In this document: in pieces, positions 6,187 through 11,365 of the stretch | How positions within the stretch are numbered: position 1 is the first letter of the stretch | Layout of the letters: the number at the start of each line of letters is the position of its first letter | Assembly: GCA_024277605.1 (NCBI GenBank) | Contig: JAJRUU010000153.1 | Location: 1-11,365 of the forward strand | DNA length: 11,365 nucleotides | Source: a bacterium | GTDB taxonomy: Bacteria > SZUA-182 > SZUA-191 > JAJRXT01 | Direction: 5' to 3' | Made by a program: the position numbers and the translations under genes | The notes under the pieces: model-generated | Database searches by the model: none | What the model was told of the DNA's origin: nothing | Seen by the model: only the letters and a program-made list of their open reading frames with translations

Positions 6187-7494
6187 ATGATACACAGCAT
6201 CGCCTATGACTTACAGGAATTAAACTTTGAACTCCCGGAAGGAATGCGGGCTAAAGTAGCCGGGTTGAACCCCGCCCCACCTGTAGCTGATGTAACACAC
6301 GCGCTTAGCAAAAGTCTGCAATCCCCACTTGCTGCCGCTCCCTTAAGAGAACTGGCCCGCCCCGGCGATAGAGTTTGCCTGGCAATAACCGATGCCAGCC
6401 GCCCCTGCCCCACCCTGCTGTTGCTGCCTCCTGTATTAGCGGAATTAAAGCACGCCGGAATCAGGGACACTGATATTTCTATTATAGTGGCAACCGGCCT
6501 GCACCGCCCCAGTACACGAGAAGAAAAAGAAGCGCTGGTAGGCGCTGACACTATAAAACGTTATAGGGTAATAGATCACTGCGCCACTTTTAAAAAGCAA
6601 TTGCAGGCTTTAGGGCAAACCGAAACCGGCGTGCCTATAGCCATTAACAAACTGGCTTATGAGGCAGACATATTGCTTAGTATAGGCCTGGTAGAGTTGC
6701 ACCAGTATGCGGGATACAGCGGTGGCGGTAAAACCGTCGCTATCGGTTTAGCCGGTGAGACAACTATTTCCCATACCCATTCCCTGGCTATGCTTAAGCA
6801 AGCAGGCGTCAGGATTGATAATATCTGTCAGAATCCATTTCGCCAGGCGCTGGAGGAAATCGCTGAAAAAGCGGGACTTAGGTTTATAGTAAACGTAATT
6901 TTGGATCAAAAACAGCGAATCACCCATTTAGCTACCGGTAATTCTAAGGCCGTATTTGAAACCTTAGTCGATAAAGCCCGACAAATGTCAACCGTATCTA
7001 TAGACCATCCTTATAAGATGATAATCGCCGGTGTCGGCGCACCTAAAGACGCTAATATCTATCAGCTTTCACGGGCGGCAAGCTATCTGGTATTTAAAGC
7101 AAAACCGGCGGTAGCCAAGGGTGGTATAATCATTTTAGCCGCAAAAGCCACAGAGGGCATCGGAGGGGGACTGGCTGAGCAAGGGTTTTTTAAACTGATG
7201 AGCCAAGCATCCGATCCAGACAAAATCATCTCTGGCTTAGAAAAAGGGGATTTATCCCCCCCCTCACCCCCCTCACAGCCGGGGGCGCAGCGGGCCTACG
7301 TTATGGCGCAGGTGCTTAAACATTGCCGGGTGCTGGTAGTGGGTAGTTGTTGCCCTGAACTGGTAAAACAGGTGGGCTTTATACCGGCCCAAAACATGAC
7401 AGAAGCCTTGGGTTTGGCCAAAGGGCTGCTGGGTAGTTCGGATGAGGTGCTTATAGTACCCCATGGAACGCAAACCTTGATCAATGTTTTATGA
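6187..7494 (+). CDS. larA: Nickel-dependent lactate racemase family protein (LarA homologue)
   Basis: This 435-residue protein is normal for the LarA (DUF2088) family. The catalytic layout matches Lactobacillus plantarum LarA with identical spacing: His106 in ATGLHRPST and His172 in HQYAGYSGGGK (acid/base pair), Lys182 in SGGGK (covalent attachment of the nickel-pincer nucleotide) and His198 in SHTHS (nickel ligand). These correspond to His108, His174, Lys184 and His200. Family members racemise or epimerise 2-hydroxyacids (lactate, malate, 2-hydroxyglutarate, phenyllactate, gluconate and others), and the substrate here is not determined. The cofactor makers LarB, LarC and LarE are not in this window. 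The ATG follows the TusA-like stop codon without a gap and with only a weak ribosome site. Residues about 356-367 are Pro/Ser-rich, encoded by a C-rich 9-base repeat. The next genes encode 2-hydroxyacid/glycerol-phosphate dehydrogenase-like flavoproteins. Confidence 0.9.
   Translation: MIHSIAYDLQELNFELPEGMRAKVAGLNPAPPVADVTHALSKSLQSPLAAAPLRELARPGDRVCLAITDASRPCPTLLLLPPVLAELKHAGIRDTDISIIVATGLHRPSTREEKEALVGADTIKRYRVIDHCATFKKQLQALGQTETGVPIAINKLAYEADILLSIGLVELHQYAGYSGGGKTVAIGLAGETTISHTHSLAMLKQAGVRIDNICQNPFRQALEEIAEKAGLRFIVNVILDQKQRITHLATGNSKAVFETLVDKARQMSTVSIDHPYKMIIAGVGAPKDANIYQLSRAASYLVFKAKPAVAKGGIIILAAKATEGIGGGLAEQGFFKLMSQASDPDKIISGLEKGDLSPPSPPSQPGAQRAYVMAQVLKHCRVLVVGSCCPELVKQVGFIPAQNMTEALGLAKGLLGSSDEVLIVPHGTQTLINVL
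7258..7275 (+). repeat. C-rich 9-bp tandem duplication inside larA
   Basis: CCCCCCTCA occurs twice in tandem (7258-7266 and 7267-7275), preceded by two further C, so the first C run is eight bases. It encodes the Ser-Pro-Pro repeats of the LarA homologue. The frame stays open. C-runs like this are prone to slippage. Confidence 0.65.
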
Positions 7495-7513
7495 CTCCAA
7501 CGATTCAGGATCT

Positions 7514-7557
7514 ATTACATATAGATATGTAATTAAATTATATCATTAAATTAATGA
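7514..7557. promoter_or_regulatory. Two AT-rich palindromes upstream of the GlpA-like gene
   Basis: The larA to glpA-like gap (7495-7575) is strongly AT-rich. ATTACATAT-AG-ATATGTAAT (7514-7533) is a perfect 9+2+9 dyad. TCATTAA-A-TTAATGA (7543-7557) is a perfect 7+1+7 dyad. They look like operator sites for a dimeric regulator, though they may simply be AT-rich hairpins. No clear -35/-10 pair can be fixed, and no Shine-Dalgarno lies before ATG 7576. Confidence 0.5.
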
Positions 7558-7575
7558 ATATATCAGTATAAAAAC

Positions 7576-9048
7576 ATGGATTACGATGTAATTATAGTCG
7601 GAGCTGGAGTGGTGGGGTGTGCGATTGCCCGTGAATTATCCCGCTATCGTTGGAATATATTACTGCTGGACAAAGAACATGATGTCACCCGCGGGGCCAG
7701 CGGGCGTAACAGCGGGGTGGTGCATTCCGGGGTTCAGGTTCCTCCGGGCAGCCTGAAAGCTACATTGAATATTGCCGGAAGCAAGCAATTCCCAAAGTTC
7801 TGTCGAGAGCTTGGCGTTCCCTACCGCCGGGTAGGCAAGCTGATTGTGGCTCAGCATAAGCGGGAATTAGCTACACTTGCGCAGATGGAAAAAGACGCTG
7901 AAAAAAGTGGGATTGCAGATTTAAAGATTCTTGATAAGCCGCAGTTAAAACAGCGGGAACCGTACATAAACGGTATAGCCGCCCTATCCTCCCAGGGTGA
8001 GGCCATCTTCTCACCCTATACGCTGAATATCGCCTTAGCCGAAAATGCACAGTTAAACGGGGTGCATATTAAGCTCAATACTCAGGTATCAGAAATTGAC
8101 CGGTCAAAAAATAAATTTAAGCTAATCACCAATAATGGTGCGTATAGCGGTCGCTATCTGGTAAACAGATCTGGGGTGTGGGCCGATAAGCTGGCGGAGT
8201 TGGCAGGCATAAGCGGCTATCGCATCTATCCCTGCCGCGGCGAGGATTGGGTGCGGGATAAAGAGTGGGCTAAAATGATCAACTCCATGGTCTATCCGGT
8301 ACCGGTGGCCGGTAGCGGCGGTTTGGGGATTCATCTTACCCCTGCTATCGACGGTAATATATTAATCGGCCCCAGCGCCGAATATATAAATGGCCGTGAA
8401 GATTACCGCACCACAAGACCAATACTAAACAGGCTATACAGAGAAGCCCGACAACTTTTACCAAGCATAGACCGCCGCTATTTTATCGCCGGATATACCG
8501 GGATACGCAGCAAATTATGCCGCCCCGGCTCAACCGGATTCAGCGATTTTCTAATACAAGAAGAGCCTAAAGTAAAGGGATTCATTAATCTGCTAGGTAT
8601 TGAATCACCCGGCTTATCGGCTGCACCGGCCATTGCCCAGCTAGTGAGAAAGCTTATCGCAAAAGGCTTAAAGTTAGAAACCAATCCTGATTTTAATCCG
8701 ATACGTAAACCAAAAACCAGTTTTAATAATCTATCAATAGCGAAAAAAGCGGCTCAGATTAAAGCAGACCCTCTATCCGGTGAGATGGTATGCCGCTGTG
8801 AGCAGGTAACCCGGCGAGAGGTTGTGGCGGCCATCCAAAATACATTAGGCGCAAAAAGTGTAAGCGCCGTAAAATACCGCTGCCGGGCCGGTATGGGGCG
8901 GTGTCAGGGGGGCTATTGCCTGCCTCGTATTGTAGATATGCTGCAAGAACACACAACTGAGGAAATAACCTTGCACGGGCCGGGTTCCCATATGTTTATT
9001 GGTTCCACTAAGGAGTTGCTTAAGTGCTATTCAAAAACAGGGAATTAG
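7576..9048 (+). CDS. FAD-dependent dehydrogenase, GlpA-like, with C-terminal [2Fe-2S] domain
   Basis: This 490-residue protein belongs to the DAO-type FAD oxidoreductases (anaerobic glycerol-3-phosphate dehydrogenase subunit A and L-2-hydroxyglutarate oxidase relatives). The N-terminus YDVIIVGAGVVGCAIAREL (3-21) is the FAD Rossmann motif, ending in LLLDKE. GASGRNSGVVHSG (40-52) and GIHLTPAIDGNILIGPSAEY (251-270) are family blocks. The C-terminus has a Bfd-like [2Fe-2S] motif, C406-R-C408 and GMGRC443QGGYC448. It probably oxidises a hydroxyacid or polyol phosphate and passes electrons to its partner flavoprotein. Residues 221-228 read RGEDWVRD where relatives usually have RGEYYLLD. The start fits the family N-terminus but has no ribosome site. 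Its 3' end overlaps the next gene by 25 bases. Confidence 0.88.
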   Translation: MDYDVIIVGAGVVGCAIARELSRYRWNILLLDKEHDVTRGASGRNSGVVHSGVQVPPGSLKATLNIAGSKQFPKFCRELGVPYRRVGKLIVAQHKRELATLAQMEKDAEKSGIADLKILDKPQLKQREPYINGIAALSSQGEAIFSPYTLNIALAENAQLNGVHIKLNTQVSEIDRSKNKFKLITNNGAYSGRYLVNRSGVWADKLAELAGISGYRIYPCRGEDWVRDKEWAKMINSMVYPVPVAGSGGLGIHLTPAIDGNILIGPSAEYINGREDYRTTRPILNRLYREARQLLPSIDRRYFIAGYTGIRSKLCRPGSTGFSDFLIQEEPKVKGFINLLGIESPGLSAAPAIAQLVRKLIAKGLKLETNPDFNPIRKPKTSFNNLSIAKKAAQIKADPLSGEMVCRCEQVTRREVVAAIQNTLGAKSVSAVKYRCRAGMGRCQGGYCLPRIVDMLQEHTTEEITLHGPGSHMFIGSTKELLKCYSKTGN

Positions 9049-10262
9049 TGGTGATTGGCGGCGGCCCGGCGGGTCTGGCGGCGGCTGTGGCGGCCCGGCA
9101 GGCGGGGGTCCGTGATGTACTGCTGATTGAGCGTGAGGATTACCTGGGAGGTATTTTAAACCAGTGTATTCATAACGGATTTGGGCGTGAAATATTTAAA
9201 GAGGCGCTCAGCGGCCCTGAATATGCTCAAATATTTATTGATCAGCTTAAACAGTCGGATATAGAATGCTGGACAGGCACACTAGTTACTGAATTAACCG
9301 CTGAAAAAAAAATAACCGCCTGTAACCAGCAAGGATTGCATCTAGTTTGTGCCAATGCGGTTATTTTAAGCATGGGCTGCCGCGAGCGTACTCGTGCGGC
9401 AATTGGTATTCCAGGTACTCGTCCGGCCGGAATCTATACCGCCGGAGTGGCCCAGAATTTCATAAATCTTAAGAATCGTATGCCGGGTAAACGTTTTTTC
9501 ATCCTGGGTTCCGGCGACATCGGCCTGATTATGGCCCGCCGCTTAACCTTGGAAGGCGCTGAAGTATTGGGTGTAGCGGAGAAGCTGCCCTATCCCGGAG
9601 GATTGCCGCGTAATATAACCCAATGCCTGGAAGATTTCAACATTCCCCTGTATTTAAACCATACGCTCACCGATATTTATGGAGAACATCGGATAACCGG
9701 GGTAAGTATCGCTAAAGTCGGCCCGCGTGGGGGTATTTTAGCGGGTAGTAGCCGAAAATTGGCGTGTGATACCCTGCTTTTATCGGTGGGTCTGATTCCT
9801 TAAAACGAGCTCACACGGAAGGCTGGAATTGAGTTGGACAGACTTACCGCTGGCCCTCTGGTAGATGAGACCGGTCAAACCAGCATCCCTGGTATTTATG
9901 CCTGCGGCAATGTGCTGCATGTTTATGATATAGTGGATCAGTTATCCAAAGAGGCTAAAAGTGTGGGTCAGGCCGCCGCTGCTTATATAGCAAATGGACA
10001 ATCACAGTTGCCTTTACTCCGAGTCCAAGCCGGTGCGGGTATTAAATACGTAGTGCCGCAGCAAATAAGCGCCCACGGAAAAAGGCTGCTGAGCTTTAGA
10101 GTAACTACACCGGGACGGAATAAATATATAATAGTAAAAAGCGGGCGAAAAACCATAAAACAACAGATTAAGCAGCGGGTCAATCCACCGGAGCTGATCC
10201 AGTTGGAAGTGAACCTGCCCCCGCTATTAGCGGGAAATACGATTAAAGTGGAGATCAGATGA
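9024..10262 (+). pseudogene. NAD(P)/FAD-dependent oxidoreductase (GlpB/HcnA-like), interrupted by in-frame TAA
   Basis: The frame covers 412 coding positions but codon 260 (9801-9803) is TAA. Before it are the FAD motif VVIGGGPAGLAAAVAARQAG (9-28), GGILNQCIHNGFG, CRERTRAAIGIPGTRPAG and a second Rossmann motif FILGSGDIGLIMARRL. After it the same frame continues with the FAD-closing block GPLVDETGQTSIPGIYACGN and YDIVDQLSKEAKSVGQAAA. At the stop, relatives read ...VGLIPENEL..., so a GAA to TAA change is the simplest explanation. The GTG start at 9024 has AAGGAG (9010-9015) eight bases upstream and overlaps the GlpA-like gene by 25 bases, typical of this operon type. The intact protein would accept electrons from the GlpA-like subunit. 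A 259-residue truncated product would lack the C-terminal FAD-binding part. No credible restart site follows. Confidence 0.85.
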
Positions 10263-10624
10263 GACGTGAGTTTACCTGCATAATCTGCCCTGTAAGTTGT
10301 CAGCTCAGGGTAAGCTGTGTGGGCGGGGGAATAAAACTCATAGAGGGGGCGCTATGTTCTAAAGGCAAGCGTTATGCGGAGAAGGAACTGCACTGCCCTA
10401 CCCGCTCGCTAACCACCACCATTGAGGTAATCGGCGGGGAGCATCGATTGGTAAGCGTTAAAAGTGACCAGGAATTGCAGCGCCAGCTTTTGATGCCGGT
10501 TATGCGTCACTTGGCCAGGCTCAAAGTTCCGGCTCCGATCAAAATCGGCCAGGTGTTGGCCGCCGATATACTTGCCACAGGAGTGAATATCGTGGCTACT
10601 AGGATGGTAAACAAAGGGGATTAG
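10259..10624 (+). CDS. DUF1667 Cys-rich protein
   Basis: This 121-residue protein has the DUF1667 pattern: C7-I-I-C10-P-V-S-C14 near the N-terminus, then C33-S-K-G-K-R-Y-A-E-K-E, with extra cysteines at 20 and 46. Cys7, 10, 14 and 33 look like ligands of an iron-sulfur cluster, which is inferred from spacing. In Firmicutes and Thermotogae this family commonly follows GlpA-like and HcnA/GlpB-like flavoproteins and is thought to be an electron-transfer subunit of that complex. Its ATG overlaps the TGA of the preceding frame (ATGA), and GGAG (10250-10253) lies inside the preceding frame. This coupling means premature termination at the upstream TAA could also reduce its translation. Confidence 0.87.
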   Translation: MRREFTCIICPVSCQLRVSCVGGGIKLIEGALCSKGKRYAEKELHCPTRSLTTTIEVIGGEHRLVSVKSDQELQRQLLMPVMRHLARLKVPAPIKIGQVLAADILATGVNIVATRMVNKGD

Positions 10625-10630
10625 CAACAG

Positions 10631-11365
10631 ATGAACAAACCACTGGGATTTGGCATAATCGGTCTTGGAGCGCATGGAGCTAGGTACGCCAGGCATCTTT
10701 TATATGATATACCAAACGCAAAGCTGGTGGCCATATGCCGCCGCAATCGTCAGTTGGGTGATGATTTTGCCCGGCAGCATGGAATCAATTACTACTCCGA
10801 GTACCGTCAACTAATCGCCGACCCTCAGGTACAAGCATTGGTGGTGGTTACTACCCCTAACCATAATCCTGATATATGCAAACAGGCAGCCCAGGCAGGT
10901 AAGCATATACTGCTTGAAAAACCTATGGCAATAAATGTCGCCGGGGCCAGAAGCATAACAGATGCGGCACAAACCAACAACATAAAGTTGATGATTGCCC
11001 AAACCCTGCGCTATAATATTCTGGTGCAGGAAATAATAAAGCAGCAGGATAAAGTAGGAAAGTTACACACTCTTGGTCTTTATCTGCGGGCTGAAGCATT
11101 CAACTTGCCTTGGCAGGATGAGTTAAGCATCGCCGGTGGGGGCGCTATGTTACACATTGGCATTCACCTGTTCGACCTTATACGCTATATAACTAAAGCT
11201 GAGGTGCGGCAGGTTTACTGCGAAACCAGCAAGATATATAATACGTATCTGGAAGATGGCTTTAGCGCTATTTTGAATTTGAATAACGGGGTGAAAATAC
11301 TGCTGGATTGTGCTCGTTTTACCAATGGGCGTTCAGGCAGGATAGAACTGGTAGGCGAAAAAGGA
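10631..11365 (+). CDS. Gfo/Idh/MocA family oxidoreductase (5' part, runs off the window)
   Basis: The first 245 codons are present, with no stop before the window ends. The N-terminal Rossmann domain shows GFGIIGLGAHGARYA (6-20) with GxGxxG, followed by the LVAICRR strand. The conserved LLEKPMA (94-100) contains the EKP motif whose Lys is usually catalytic. The C-terminal domain begins with AGGGAMLHIGIHLFDLIRY (168-186), the GGG..L..G.H..D signature (His179, Asp182). These enzymes reversibly oxidise sugar, inositol or other polyol hydroxyls with NAD(P), and the substrate is not predictable here. The ribosome site AAGGGGA lies at the end of the DUF1667 gene, ten bases before ATG 10631, with a six-base gap between genes, so it belongs to the same operon. 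Confidence 0.9.
   Translation, partial: MNKPLGFGIIGLGAHGARYARHLLYDIPNAKLVAICRRNRQLGDDFARQHGINYYSEYRQLIADPQVQALVVVTTPNHNPDICKQAAQAGKHILLEKPMAINVAGARSITDAAQTNNIKLMIAQTLRYNILVQEIIKQQDKVGKLHTLGLYLRAEAFNLPWQDELSIAGGGAMLHIGIHLFDLIRYITKAEVRQVYCETSKIYNTYLEDGFSAILNLNNGVKILLDCARFTNGRSGRIELVGEKG

Noticed and set aside
5544..9803. Alternative genetic code explaining both in-frame stops
   Set aside because: One stop is TGA and the other TAA, and both codons end other intact genes in the window (TGA for larA, TAA for the helicase and the FabK-like gene).
9834..10262. Separate gene starting at TTG 9834
   Set aside because: The protein begins in the middle of a FAD-binding block that continues the upstream flavoprotein frame, and no ribosome site suits a start there.

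Overview
The window reads as a stretch of an anaerobic, moderate-GC bacterial chromosome. It is probably a Gram-positive Firmicute of the Clostridia/Peptococcaceae/Syntrophomonadaceae kind. This is inferred from the purine-rich Shine-Dalgarno sites (for example AAGGAGGTG), the mix of ATG, GTG and TTG starts, and gene types common in strict anaerobes: a GlpA-like / FAD oxidoreductase / DUF1667 trio, a nickel-pincer LarA-type racemase, and a cysteine-rich FabK/nitronate-monooxygenase-like flavoprotein. No rRNA or tRNA is present to fix the taxonomy. All recognised genes are on the + strand.

Region 1 (1-3821) is a cold-shock / RNA-remodelling block. A near-consensus promoter (295-323) is followed by an intrinsic terminator hairpin (365-401) in the leader of a CspA-family cold-shock protein gene (491-697). 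Next come a DEAD-box RNA helicase (1064-2254), a small zinc-ribbon protein with a basic linker and a CarD-like C-terminal segment (2271-2717, TTG start), and a flavin oxidoreductase of the FabK/nitronate monooxygenase family (2754-3821). Spacing in the last three suggests one transcript.

Region 2 (3822-5967) is repeat-rich. It carries a 140-bp inverted-repeat element (3842-3981) with a half copy at 5876-5941, an acyl-CoA synthetase gene broken by an in-frame TGA (4257-5774), a 15-bp in-frame tandem repeat inside that gene, and four 16-bp palindromic tandem repeats starting in its stop codon.

Region 3 (5968-11365) looks like a catabolic gene cluster. It holds a TusA-like sulfur-carrier protein abutting a LarA-family nickel-dependent 2-hydroxyacid racemase, a GlpA-like FAD/[2Fe-2S] dehydrogenase, a GlpB/HcnA-like pyridine-nucleotide/FAD oxidoreductase broken by an in-frame TAA, a DUF1667 Cys-rich protein, and the first 245 codons of a Gfo/Idh/MocA-family oxidoreductase that runs off the end. 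The suggested logic is epimerisation of a 2-hydroxyacid by the LarA homologue, then oxidation by the flavoprotein complex. The substrate cannot be read from sequence.

The most notable points are the attenuator-like csp leader, the TusA-LarA pairing (the LarA cofactor contains sulfur), the replacement of the usual glycerol context of the GlpA-like/DUF1667 trio by LarA and a MocA-type enzyme, the mobile-looking palindromic repeats, and two genes each interrupted by one nonsense codon with otherwise intact reading frames.
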